A stretch of DNA of 64,000 bases from Brasenia schreberi (Eukaryota; Streptophyta; Magnoliopsida; Nymphaeales; Cabombaceae), in contig JAYKKT010000064.1 in NCBI GenBank assembly GCA_036023115.1, positions 5,364,001 to 5,428,000 of the forward strand, read 5' to 3'. The notes beneath the pieces were generated by a model. That model was not told where the DNA came from and did no database searches. It was given only the letters and a program-made list of their open reading frames with translations. Position 1 is the first letter of the stretch; every line of letters starts with the position of its first letter. Position numbers and translations under genes: made by a program. Shown here in pieces: positions 26,201 through 38,083 of the stretch.

Positions 26201-29200
26201 ATTCCCAAAATAGTAGGAAAGCTCGAGTTTAATATAAACATACAGAAATAGACATCAGATACATGTGCAATTTGCTTGTGCAAGGCATCCCCATGTTTCA
26301 TATAAAATGACCCATCACATAAGTACAAAAGCATATATTCTCATGAGACTCAAAACACATACACACGGACATACATAAATTGTTGTCTCCTTAATCTCAA
26401 AACAAAATCCAGGATTTAGTGAGAGACGTTCCCAGAAATGAAGAAATCTTCACTCAATTTAAACAGTGAGAAGAAAGAAAGGTAATAGACATAGTTGTCC
26501 AGGCAAAACTTCTCAAACAATATTCCACCATTTTTTTGATGTAAAATATTAACAGTAACTTGTGGTAGTGATCCATACAAGCCTAATTGAATCAACATCA
26601 GAATAGGCGCACAAAGTCCTCCAAAACCAGAAACAGAGCATAGGGAAACGCACTCAGGCATGGATTAAACAGATAAACCAGAGCAGCTAAAGAAGCATAG
26701 TAATGCAGCGTTGAGAAGCTCGTGAGATATAACATATCCCATGAATGAAGAGCATAGATGGCACCAATCCTCTTTCATCTTGGAACGAAAAGGTTCACAA
26801 TATAAAGGTCAAGAGCTCAACATGCAATAGGATATCCGCTATAAGGAAAGAAGGGAACACTCAAGGGAGGTTCTGCAGTTTACTTCAAATTTGTTGATCC
26901 GAAATTCTGGGTGAATTCAAGTAAATCAGCAAGTTCCCGAAATGAGCAAAAGCCACCAGCAGCGCGATTCAGTGTGCTTGTTAACTCGTCGCTCAATGCT
27001 GCTAGCCTCACATCCATTGCACGCAAAAGCTCATTCCTAGAATTATAATTTTGTAATTAGCCAAAGAATGGATTGAGATGTCCACATAACCTTCTCGGGG
27101 CACTTACTTTGTAGCATCACCAGAGTTTGCCAGGATGGTTGACTGTTGACCAGATGTATAAGTCAGCTGTTCAGAGACTCTCAATAGACAAAAGCAACGA
27201 ACACAGTCAAAGGTTGTAATCCGATAAAGTTACCTTCTCTTCTGTTGTCGACCGCTTTAGGTGGTTGCCATCTATCAGAGCAGAAAGGACATTAAAATGC
27301 AAGACTAAGTTCAGCAAGAGTTGCAGAAAACAAAACCAATGACAAGAAAAATGGAATAGAAAACATACTATGTTTTGTAAACAAATGCTGATCTTTCAAA
27401 CTGAGCACATGACAAGCAGAAACGGTTTCATGGATATATCCAAGTCCACATGGCCTTGTAGTTCTTACATTTCACTACCTAGCATGTGAGTGCTCACGAC
27501 TACATATGCATTTGATACAGGGTGCAACAACTGCAAACTAAGCACTAACCAGAAGAAAAACCACGCATTCAGAAAATCAATGAGGAAGCACACACAGTGC
27601 TCGTGTGCATTGCTCCCAATAAGCAAAGGCCATAGGTAGTATGTTGTGCATATCTCAAAATAGAAATGTTGCAACCATTTCAGTTAACCATGATGTTCTT
27701 AATGTGCAGATGTAGATCTTTATCAAACACACTAGCCACATGGAAATCTTTCCCAGTATCAGCTAACAATATGAGAAATCCTTTGAGCCACAGTTGAAGA
27801 GAGAGAAAGGTGTAGCTTGCTGCCCTCCCTGACTGTAATATGTTCCCATCGTTAATGGAGAACACTTCATAAAATATAGGATGCCTGGTGCTTATAACAA
27901 GAATGTTGTTCCATTACAATCTACTCGGGTATGAGTCTGTGATCCTAGTTCGGAAGTTTCCCTAGGGACAATTACAACAACAACAACAACTAAGCCTTTT
28001 CCCATACTAGACGGGGTCGGCTACATGGATTCTTTGTTCCCACAGATCCCTATCATGTGCCATGTTAGCAGTTAACTCCCAATAAGCTAGATCGTTCTTT
28101 ATTGTTTCTTTCCAACACTTTTGTGGTCGTCCTCTACCTCTTTTAATACTTTCCAAATTTAGTTTTTCTAACTTTCTTACAGGTTCTTCTTTTGATCTTC
28201 TTTCTATATGTCCAAACCATCTTAAGCGATGTTCTCTCATTTTATCCTCTATTGGTGCCACTCCTAAATTGTTTCTAATAACCTCATTATGTTACGGTCT
28301 TTTCTTGTATGACCACTCATCCATCTCAACATCTTCATTTCTGTCACAGACATCTTTTGTACATGTAGATGATTAGCTGGCCAACACTCAGAACCATAAA
28401 ATATGGCAGGCCTAATTGCTGCTCTATAATATTTACCTTTTAACTTTAATGGTATCTTCTTATCACAAAGAATACCTGATGCTCCTCTCCATTTTAACCA
28501 ACCAGCATTAATTCTATGTGTAACATCTCCATCAATTCTTCCATCACTTTGAAAAATTGACCCTAGGTATTTAAAAATTTCCTTTTGGAGAATGCAATGT
28601 GTGTCAATTTTAATTTTAATTTTAATTTTCATGTCCTCTGAAGTAACCAAATGATCAAACTTACATTCCATATATTCTGTCTTTGTTCTACTAAGTCGGA
28701 GGCCTTTGCTTTCTAATGTTTCTCTCCATAGTTCCAATTTTCTATTAACTTTTTCCTTAGACTCCTCCACTAATACAATGCCATCTGCAAATAACATACA
28801 CCAAGGTACTTCATCTTGAATATGTTTTGTTAACTCATCCATCACAATTATAAATAAGTATGGACTTAAAGTTGATCCTTGATGTAACCCAATATTAACT
28901 TCAAAGAAGTCTGTCGTTCCTTCATGAGTCCTCACACATGTTTTTGCACCATCATACATGTCTCTTATAAGGTTAATATATGTCAATGGGATACCTCTTT
29001 TTTCCAAAGTTCTCCAAAGAACCTCCCTCGGTACCCTATCATAAGCTTTTTCTAGATCAATAAATATCATGTGAAGGTCTTTCTTTTTTGCTCTAAAATG
29101 TTCCATAAGACGTCTCAAAAGGTGAATCGCTTCAATAGTAGATCTACCTAGCATAAATCCAAATTAGTTCTCTATTGTACTTGATACTTGTCTTAACCTA

Positions 29201-32200
29201 CGTTCGATAATTCTTTCCCATAATTTCATAGTATGACTCATTAACTTGATACCTCAATAATTCGCACAATTTTGAATGTCTCCTTGTTCTTATATACGGG
29301 TATAAGTGTACTTGCTCTCCATTCCTCAGGCATCTTTTGGTTTTTCCATATTTCATTAAATAGTCTTGTGAGCCAAGTGATTCCTATTTCTCCTAGTATT
29401 TTCCAAACTTCTATAGGAATATTATCTGGTCCTACCGATTTACCACTCTTCATATGTTTAAGAGCCTCTTACTTCATTCTTTTGAATACGTCGGTAGAAA
29501 TTGTGGTTTATATACTTTTCTGACTTGGCTAAATCTCCTAAACTAATACTAACATCTTTATTTTCATTAAAAAGATTATAAAAATAGTTTTTCCATCTAT
29601 TTCTTATATCATCATTTGCCACTAGAATTTTTTCATCCTTGTCTTTTATGCATCTAACATAATTAAGATCTTTAGTTTTCTTATCTCTAGCCCTAGCTAT
29701 CCTAAAAATATCTCTTTCACCCTCTTTTGAGTTGAGTTTTTTATATAAGTCCTCCCAAATCTTAGTTTTTGCTTCACTAACGGCCTTTTTTGCTTCCTTC
29801 TTTGCTTTCTTATAAGCTTCTAAAGTTTCACTAGTTTTCTTAGCATAATGTAATTTGTAGCATGCCCTCTTTGCCTTGATTTTATTTTGTACTACTTCAC
29901 TCCACCACCAAGCTTCTTTTTGTGGTGGTACACCTCCCTTAGATACCCCTAACACATCTTTCGCCACTTTCCTAATATGTATAGCCATATTGTTCCATAT
30001 ATCAGAGGGTGTGCCAACATAATTCCAAACATCTCCTTGAAGGACTTTCTGTTTAAATATATCTTCTTTCTCGCTTTTGAGGTTCCACCATTTAGTCCGA
30101 ATAGCTCGATGCACTCTTTTCTTCTTTGTCCATTTTTTTATTTGTAAATCCATAACTAAAAGTCAATGTTGGGTGGTTAAGCCTTCTCCTGGAATTACCT
30201 TACAATCTTTACAACACACTCTATCTTTTTTTCTACAAATAAAGTAATCAATTTGTGTTTGTGATAAGCCACTCTTATAAGTAATTAAATGTTCATCTCG
30301 TTTTTTGAAGATTGTATTGACTATAAACAGATCAAATGACATAGCAAAATTTTAAATCTCCCTACCTTCCTCGTTTATATCCCCATAACCAAAGTTTCCA
30401 TGAATCCCTTGATATCCTAATGCCTCTTTACCGACATGTCCATTTAAATCTCCTCTAAACAAATCATCTCCCTTTGTGGAATCTTTTGAAACATCTTATC
30501 TAACTCTTCCCAAAAAACTGTCTTTATACTATCTTCTAGTCCTACTTGGGGTGCATAAGCACAAACTATATTCAAAACCTCTACTCCTAACACTAATTTC
30601 AATATCATGATTCAGTCACCATATCGTTGTATGTCTACTACACTCTCCTTTAAATCTTTATTTCCTTTTCTTTACCTGAGTACCATAATTTAAAACCTGT
30701 ATCCTCTATCTCTTTTGCTTTTTCTCCAACCCATTTTGTCTCTTGTAAACATAGAATATGAATCTTTCTCCGAATCATAGTATCTACCACCTCCATTAGC
30801 TTACCCGATAATGTTCCGATATTCCAAGAACCAATACGAATCTTATTATCTAGGACTAGCTTCCTTACCCCCTGCATCCGTCCATAATCAAAATGCGGAG
30901 ACCTTCTCTGAAAATTTTTCATTATATTTGGGCGGCAATGTAGCGGGACTAACTTCTTTACCCACACCCGTCCATGATGTGGGAACCCTCTCTGCAATTG
31001 ATTCACTACATTCGGGCGAAAATGTAGTAGCCCTTGCTTACTTCTTACTGCATTCGGGCTCTGCAACACGTCGCTAGGCGGGGATGCCCCAAAGCAATGC
31101 TCTTAATTTTTGTAATCCATGTTATAAAAATCCGACAAAGTTTTACGCTGGCTGTCGGAAGCCTAACACAACCCTCCTCCTTTATCTAGGCTTGGGACCG
31201 GCAATGCAAGGGTGATCCCTTACGCAAAATAATTCAGTTAACTAGCAAATACTTGAGCTCCATTAGCGGGAGCATGAATCAAAGGAATAAGGAGATAAAA
31301 CCTATCGAAGTACATATACTTACCACCCAAAGTACATTATCTTTTTAAATTATTGCCATCTAATGTAAGGAACACAAAAGTAACGACATTGGAAGAAACT
31401 TGAGCGTTTTCTCTAAGAACAAGACAGCACTCAGGTACTTCCACTTTCCATGCTCAAGATTGTTAGAAAGCATCCTGCCAAAAAAAATCCTACATGGAAA
31501 AGCGTGCAAGTTCATGGTCATCTTCCGTGAAGAGGAAAAACCTCTATAATGGGCTGCTCAGAACCCATCTGGTCAACTTTGATTAAAACAAAAGCAAGCA
31601 TGTCAAGTTTGTAAAGCAAACCTAAAATCCATGCCTCTTCAACCAAGTGGAAAAGTTAGGTTCAGCGATATGATATAGATGTAAACCTTGACAGGAAGAA
31701 AAAAGGCATACCTCCATAAATCAAGGAACGTTCTCCATCTCCCTGAAAAGGTTACTTTTTGATCAACCATTGTGTTTTGAGCTAGCACAAGTAGCAGAAT
31801 ACTTCACAAAACAACTCTACCTCGGAGTAAAGAGCAAGATGGAACCTTCTAGCTTGCTCTAACTGGGACAACTCGCATTCAATCTCAATGGCATGTTCCA
31901 ATAATTCAGAGGCACCAACAATTGCAACAAACCTATAAAAATCCAATGTTGTTGCCCAAGAGTTATGCTGGCTTATTTACTAATCACAAAAGAGATCAAG
32001 TATTACCTGTCTAATGTTCGTCGTGTGAACCACTGGACACTTCTAGAGCTTTCAACAGGTTGAAGCTTGAAAATCTCCCTCGATTGTTCAAAGTGATCTT
32101 TCAGACACGGTAATTGCAAAATTATCTGTTCTAAGGATGATAATGCCATTTTCTCTGATTTCCCTTCTTGGCATATGAATAACTCATAGCTGAAAAATAG

Positions 32201-32355
32201 GACAGGATTATGTGCTACCAAAATCAGGTTTCGCTCCAAGGAAACAGTAATAAGAAAATTAGGAGAAGAGTGAATGACACCAACCTCTTGTTTTGTGGCA
32301 AGAACTTAAATGCAACATAATCCAGAGGTACATCTGCCCCCTTCACGCCTTCCAT
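20273..32355 (-). CDS. COP1-interacting protein 7-like protein (CIP7 family)
   Basis: CIP7-family proteins are large, mostly disordered plant proteins; the founding member is a nuclear COP1 partner that promotes light-regulated genes. Other members are often named COP1-interacting protein-like. Exons: complement(join(20273..20337, 20463..20546, 23305..25934, 26884..27036, 27108..27166, 27234..27271, 31712..31742, 31821..31932, 32007..32189, 32285..32355)). Every border is GT-AG, phases are continuous and the total of 3,426 nt gives 1141 aa. Exons 1-3 encode the conserved N-terminal domain: [52 protein letters not shown]. The 2.6-kb exon (residues about 216-1093) is Ser/Lys/Pro-rich and carries the family motif [18 protein letters not shown]. 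The last exon ends with the family signature [13 protein letters not shown]. The last two exons are very short and lie 2.8 kb beyond the large one, so gene finders may miss them. Introns 4 (27272-31711) and 8 (20547-23304) carry RTE insertions. Function here is inferred from family only. Confidence 0.92.
20797..20912 (-). repeat. 5S-rRNA-derived segment
   Basis: Read on the minus strand it starts GGGATGCGACAT, passes CAGATTCCATTTGAACTCC, GTGAGAATAGTACC and GACGGATGAACTCCTAGG, and ends GGAAGTCCTCATGTTGCACC. This follows plant 5S rRNA in order from its start to its end, with about 14-20 nt missing from the middle, where the Pol III A-box lies; the C-box region is still recognisable. It is not a functional 5S gene because of the deletion and many substitutions. 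Confidence 0.7.
20948..22912 (+). mobile_element. 5'-truncated RTE-type LINE (copy in CIP7-like intron 8)
   Basis: Broken reading frames in order match the RTE copy at 27969-31225: [15 protein letters not shown] and [15 protein letters not shown], then the reverse transcriptase blocks [33 protein letters not shown] and the catalytic [14 protein letters not shown] (near 22110-22140). The C-terminal HIER and GRGxxQKCWKE motifs follow, with the tail CCGACCCCGTCTAGTATGGG and (TTG)n. It lacks the endonuclease domain and has multiple stops and frameshifts, so it is dead. It lies antisense to the host gene and inside the 5S-like element. Confidence 0.9.
24150..24917 (+). other. Long antisense open frame over the CIP7-like large exon (not called as a gene)
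   Basis: A 255-codon open frame runs opposite to the large coding exon. It has no family resemblance, and its composition is what a Ser/Lys-rich sense frame produces on the other strand. It is noted because its length might lead to a false call. Confidence 0.2.
27969..31225 (-). mobile_element. Near full-length degenerate RTE-type LINE (copy in CIP7-like intron 4)
   Basis: On the minus strand the order is: a 5' untranslated block (31225-31075), an apurinic-type endonuclease start with [12 protein letters not shown] and [12 protein letters not shown] (31069-30650), a broken endonuclease remainder, a linker domain with [15 protein letters not shown] (30153-29458), and reverse transcriptase blocks (29154-28264): [32 protein letters not shown], and [11 protein letters not shown], where the catalytic second Asp of FADD is Gly. 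Then come the C-terminal [19 protein letters not shown] and GRPQKCWKE (28261-28007) and the CTAGTATGGGAAAAGGCTTAG plus (TTG)n end at 27969. Frame breaks and the catalytic change show it is inactive. It is in the sense orientation of the host gene. Confidence 0.92.
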
Positions 32356-33720
32356 TTTTCAGAATTGCTCGGCCTACAGTTGCTCCAGGAGTAATTCGTT
32401 TCACAACAACAAGACCATGACGCCCCACTTTCTCAAGAGTACTGAGCAGAGATAGGCGGCTTCACATAAAACTCGAAATAAACATCAACGCCCACAAATA
32501 TGAATAACATCGAGACTACGAAGAGGCCCAAAACCACAAAACCACCAGATTCAGTTTCAAAGGTTAGCGACAGCAACACAACGAGCCAAACTCCAAGTCC
32601 ACCACGTACCAACCGCCACATGTGCTTCTGCTGAACAGAGGAATAGCTGCTTCATCCGTCTCCCAAGCTAGGAATCATTTGCAAGTGCTGTAACACAGCG
32701 AGACTGAGTAAACCACAAGACTTTCGTCCCCAACACAAGGAGATCGCATTTACCAAATTAATGAAGGCCAGACGAAAACTGGGCAATTTCTATCCATCTT
32801 AAACTTAAACTCACAACAGTTCCACTTCCAACAGTGAGAGTGAATGCTTGGTGACTGAGAGAAAATGTCTCTTTCACAATTAAGAGACAAAGACGAGCTC
32901 ATGCCTGGAGCTCGAATGCAGACATATGAAAAAAGATTTCCTAACTTTGAGCGTTTGAGAGGCTCTGAAAAATACAGCCGCGAATGAAAACCTAATCCAG
33001 CATTCCCAACCAAAATCAAGTGTCATTTTCAACAATTTCTCGGCGAATGTCAGAGAAAGAACTTCCCTGCTCAAAATACATCAATCTCATCACCATTCTA
33101 ATCACCAATTAAGACCAACAAGTAGAAGAAGAAAAGCAGCGATTAACACGCGGTGGAGGTTAGAGACACCGAACGAGAAAATGAAAACAGATCTTCTCTT
33201 TCAAAAACTTTGCAGGCAGAAAACTTCCGTGTCGGAGCAAAATCTGCAACTCTCAAAGTTCAATTCTTACTCTTAGAAGCTCAGGAGCAACCTACCCAAA
33301 TGAATCAGGACAAGCAAAAAGCCTCTACAGTAATCACTCTATCACACATTGCTCCGAACGACAAAAAGACGTCAGATTTCAGGTTAAACAAGGTATTCTT
33401 CGCATTTCCATAAGAACTTCGCCTCAAATCTGAGATGAATCCAAAAAAAGACACACATTCACATACAAACAAAAACAGAGAGTGTAGAAATAGAAAAACG
33501 GAAGATACCTCAACAAGAAACTCCGTTGCTTGTCTTCCGGGATGAAATTCCGTTATCTCATAGAGAGAGAGAGGGGGGACCAGGAAAAAAGATACGAAGA
33601 AGAAAAAGAAAAAACCAGAAAATTGGAAAAGAAAATGAAAGGAGTCGAGCGCAGAAAACAACAGTAAATGCTTCTACAGTTCTACTCCTCTCCCTTTCAA
33701 ATAATAGGCTCCCCTTTCTT
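32356..33720 (-). promoter_or_regulatory. 5' leader and promoter region of the CIP7-like gene
   Basis: No coding exon is seen upstream of the ATG at 32355. On the minus strand a possible leader-intron donor GAG|GTATCT lies near 33508 and a possible acceptor CTGTAG near 32385, so the 5' leader is probably spliced. A transcription start near 33650-33720 is suggested by the pyrimidine-rich leader sequence, without direct proof. ORFs on either strand in this stretch look accidental. Confidence 0.4.
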
Positions 33721-33902
33721 TAAAATATCGATTATGCCACCTCCCGACTCTACCCCACCCCCGTAAAAAAAAAAACTTTCGATATTTAGTTTTGCACCCC
33801 TTACAAGTCATCAAAACCATAAAGGGGCATCCATCCCACCATCAACCGTCTCCATTTTTTTATTTTTCTTCCTTCAGAAATTAAGGAATTCCTAGAGAGA
33901 GA

Positions 33903-33988
33903 GGAAGAAATTCGACCGATTAAAAGTGATGAATGTCGAAAAATCGGAAGAAATTCGACCGATTAAAAGTGATGAATGTCGAAAAATC
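33903..33988. repeat. Perfect 43-bp tandem duplication
   Basis: Two identical units (33903-33945, 33946-33988) start GGAAGAAATTCGACCGATTA and end GTCGAAAAATC. The following bases AGAAGAAAT begin a partial third unit. It lies just upstream of the CIP7-like promoter. Perfect identity indicates a recent event. Confidence 0.9.
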
Positions 33989-34989
33989 AGAAGAAATGCC
34001 TCAGAAGTCAAGTTTTTGTGAGTAATTCAACTCACGCCCCAACCATTGTGCTATCCACCCTTGACTGGCACTTTATCATCTCGAGTTAGACTAGCTTTCA
34101 CCAAGGTTACAAAGGTTTAACACAAACTTAGAAAGTGAAGTGCTTACATAGATCACACAGACGGTAGATAACTTAAATAAAGCAAAAAATTGATCAATAA
34201 TAAGGTGTTTTGCCCGCGAACACATTTATAACTCAAAACATGAGACAATTATAAGTACTAAAAAAACTTTTCATCACATGTGAAAACCCAAAACTCAATA
34301 TAAAGTTAGTAGGTGGTTCCTATGTAAGAACATGATTACACAATAATTCACTACAAAAGGGTCTTTAAGTCATATTCTCTCTGCCTAAATACTTGACACG
34401 TGACTTGCATTTCCTTTGGAGCTTTGTATGTAATCCCTTCTTCTCTCTCACGTGCCTTTTCTTCCTACTCTCTCTCCCTCGGCTTTTTTTTAATGTTTTA
34501 ATCAAATGAATATTTCTTTTAGTTTTATGCAAAACATTTTGGTGTATTATGACCACCACGATTGCTGCAAATATACTGTTGTTTTTGTGTGTATGTGGTA
34601 GGATGCCAGATTACAGGTACTTTTGTCTAGTGAGAAGCAGTGCGCACTGTTACTGCCGAGTATGATCACGAAGTAGCAACTTCATATCTTGAATCATGTT
34701 CATGTCGTGTTATCTCAAGTTCGTGTCAAAAACAGGTCAACCTAAACACAATCCTATTTTCTTTTGTGTCACTTTAGCTGGAGAGAACGAACCTTGTGAC
34801 TTTTGGGTCGTGCCTGTGTCGAGCTTTGCGTGAAATTCCCAGTAGTTTGTGTCTTAGCCCATGTTTTGTGGTGTCCTCTCGTCATAAAACAGGTCAACCA
34901 ACTTCATCAAATTTGTGTTTTCTATAAGACTTTGGATAAGCACAAAGATAGCCCCTCCGGACCATGTTTGTGTTGGCTTTTGGAATTAG

Positions 34990-35260
34990 ATCAGTAGACC
35001 TGGCAACCTCCAACCTAGATATGGTCGGTTTTAAATCGGGTCAGAAACCAAAATTACAGAAATTGGATTTGAAATTGGATCTGGAACCATGAAAGACTTG
35101 ATTCGGTTTCAGTTCTAGCTTCTGTGAAACTGGAACCAGAACCAGAATCAGAACCTGTGGTTTGGAACAGCCGGTTCCATCATTTTTAATATTTTGTATC
35201 AAAATTTAAATCCATTAATATTTTTCGATTCCAAATGGTCTAAACTGGAACCGGCTATGT
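34990..35260. repeat. GGTTCCGG-type repeat, related to hAT MITEs
   Basis: The left end starts TAGACCTGGCAACC and the right end, in reverse complement, starts TAGACATAGCCGG. The interior is full of GGAACC/GGTTCC motifs as in the copy at 37910-38083. No flanking duplication was found, so termini are uncertain. Confidence 0.4.
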
Positions 35261-36595
35261 CTACTCTAACCAACTTCACCAAACATGTATAGAAGAAAAG
35301 AAAGAAAAAATAACCATCACAGATAAACGGCATACGAGATGTCTATGTCTGGCCTCCAAGGAGAGCCACATTGATAAAAAAAACTAACTCCTAGAATCAA
35401 CAAGCTCGGGATGACAATGGAGCGGGTCGGGGACGGGTATACCTATACAGGGTCTTGGACCCAAACTTTAACAGGATGGGTACGGGTTTGGTTTCTCTTT
35501 TTTCCAACAACGAGCAAAAATAGGACATCTATATATATATATATATGTGGATCAGGTTATCTTATCCCTATACCCGAACCAGATGCGGTTGAGTGTTCTC
35601 CGCCTCCCATTCAGGTCAGGACGGGTTGCACAGGTAGGCTCAATATTGTCCTCCCTACAAAGCACTAGTAGCGTTGCTGTGACGAGACGTGGTAAAATTT
35701 TGGCAGATTTTGCTAATAGGCAAGCTGGGTTTAGGCAGACAGCGCTACTAGGCATGCAAGCCCCAGGTACGGAACCCGTGACCTTTAACTTGAAGGTTCT
35801 TGTGAGTTGATTCGAGGCCAGGATATATGATGATATTTTTATTTCAATTAATGTTGCGAGTTGCTCGCATGAAACTTTTTGAAGTTATGCATTCAAGGTC
35901 ATTGGTTTGATAAAAGTCTACCATCAGTATTTAAAAAAAAAACGAATTAAATGCCATAATGATACACTATTCTTGTTGAAGTTATGCTTTTTTCTCTACA
36001 TTGTTTGACGAAACCTAAGGATCCATATATGTATATATCAAGAGAGATCCTGAGATCGATGTTCGGGTTGTGCTTATACGGCTGGCTCTATTGAAAATAT
36101 GCCTGATATTTCCTTGCTTCTTTTTTACATGTCAAACAAATGAGTAGCTACTATATATATATATGTGTGTGTGTGTAAACTGGATCATGTTTGTCTCTCA
36201 TATGTTCACTTATTGCTTTTGGGTAGCATAAGTATAATTTAAAATTTTAAAAGAGTTTTCAAAAAATACAAATGTATTTTTGTTAATCATGACACTTAAA
36301 AGGATTGAATAGGTATGAGTAAGAGTTTAATTTTTGGCATTCTTATATATTGCTTTCAAAAAACTAAATGATCAAAATTTTATCTTACTATATTCTACAT
36401 TGAATTGATCAATCAAACCTATTACATATTAAGGGACCCCAACTTAGACCAAATATTCATATTGAAAATAAGAAAGGCACATCAGTTGGATCTGGATCCA
36501 AATCTAAAACCTAATTTATGTTGAAAAATATCAAAACACTTCTAATCTATTTATCAAAAAGAGAGAAACATCGGTCCAATAGTAAAAGATATTAA

Positions 36596-37010
36596 CAAAT
36601 AACAACAACAACTAAGCCTTTTGTTGAGGTTGACTACATGGATTCTTTGTTTTTATAGAGTTTGATCATGTGTGGTAGTTAACACAATAAAAGCTATATC
36701 ATTCATTATTATTTTCTTTCAATATTTTGTAGCCTTACTCTTTTTTTAACATTTCATCATCTAGTTTCTTTTACCTTCTTATTTAAGCTTCCTTATGTCA
36801 CCTTTCTAAGTGTTCAACCATCTTAAATTATTCTCCCTCATTTTATCATCTATAAGTGTCACACCCAATTTGTTTATGATAACATCATTACAAATACGAT
36901 CTTTTCTTATATGATCGTACATCTATCTAAACATCTTCATTTATGCTATGAACATCTTTCATACATCTTAAGAATTCACTGTCCAACATTTAGAACCATA
37001 TAAGATATAG
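36596..37010 (-). mobile_element. RTE-type LINE 3' end fragment
   Basis: From its TTG-type tail (36596, AACAACAACAACTAAGCC on plus) it runs back through the GGATTCTTTGTTT block, the CATTTTATCATCTATA equivalent of the ExKMRE coding block, and the block that corresponds to the ACATCTTTxxTACAT region of the copy at 28320-28370. It is heavily mutated. Confidence 0.65.
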
Positions 37011-37676
37011 GGTTCAATGATAAAAAAGAAACTATCCAAAAAAATCATTAAGTCATAGGATACAAACTTACTAGACCCTAACTGAATCCGGGATGAATTA
37101 AACATGCTGGATGTGGATTCAGAATTTGTACATGATATATGAATGGTTCTTACCAGGATGGACCCAGACCTGATCCAAGAGGTTGATGGACTTGTTTAAC
37201 TTGACAAAATGCAGGACTGTTTTTGTCAATACTGAAAAGAAGGAACTGTTTCTGCAAGTAGTAACGACAGAGGGATCTTCTTGAAAAACTTTTCTTAGAA
37301 AAAGTCAAGATGCCCGTATTTCGGACCCGGAAGAATGTGCCAAATAGAGACAACACGAACCTGGAGAATCCAAACACGCCTTGGGGCGAGTATCAGGTAC
37401 ATCTCCTCGGGTATCGCAACCAAAACTAATTTAAGAATGGACCTAAACACATCGGATATGGTTTCACCAAATCTAATCAATGGATATTTGGGTTTGCGGA
37501 TTTGGAAGAACCAAAGCAGAACTGGAAACCAAATAGCATTTGGATTTGGTTTGCGGATAGTGAGCCCTATTACCTTGATCGGGTGAAGTTGGATCGGATA
37601 ATTGACATCCCTGCACTCATTTGTCAATCCAAAAAAGCGATCCATTTTCTTCTTGGACTAAATTGAAGACTAAGCT

Positions 37677-37856
37677 CGTGACCCGACACTTCGTCGGTTC
37701 AAGTAGGTTTGGCGCTTGTTCTCCTTAAGCAAGGTCTTGAGTTGGAATCTTGCGGTAGAGAAAGCCCGTGTTGCGAGAGTTTACCCTCATGGCTGGCCGA
37801 TCCGAACCCAATTCAAGGTGCTTTTGGATCCGGGTAATTTAAACAGAAAAAAGAAA
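37677..37856 (+). repeat. SINE-like element, family A copy 1
   Basis: It starts near CGTCGGTTCAAGTAGG and contains CTTGTTCTCCTTAAGCAAGG followed by a box-B-like GAGTTGGAATCTTG. The same order occurs inverted at 63795-63968. The element appears tRNA-related by its box-like motifs; the 3' end has an A-rich stretch. The family is not named. Confidence 0.45.
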
Positions 37857-37909
37857 AGACTAAACTCGTAGGCCGCAAAACAACACTCTTCTACCTTTGC
37901 TATTTGAGT

Positions 37910-38083
37910 TAAACATGGCTGGTTTTCCGGTTCCAATTTGAGTTTGAAACCATTTAAAACAGGAAATAAAATAAATTTTTCAAAAACAAATTAATGAAAA
38001 ATAGCCGAACCAATGATTTGAACCGCTGGTTCTGGTTTCTTGCCAGTTCCGAACCCAGTCCGGTTCGAAATCCACTATGTCTA
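37910..38083. mobile_element. 174-bp hAT-type MITE with 8-bp target duplication
   Basis: The termini are TAAACATGG on the left and, in reverse complement, TAGACATAG on the right. The flanks ATTTGAGT (37902-37909) and ATTCGAGT (38084-38091) match at 7 of 8 bases. The interior is rich in GGTTCCGG-like sequence. Confidence 0.6.
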
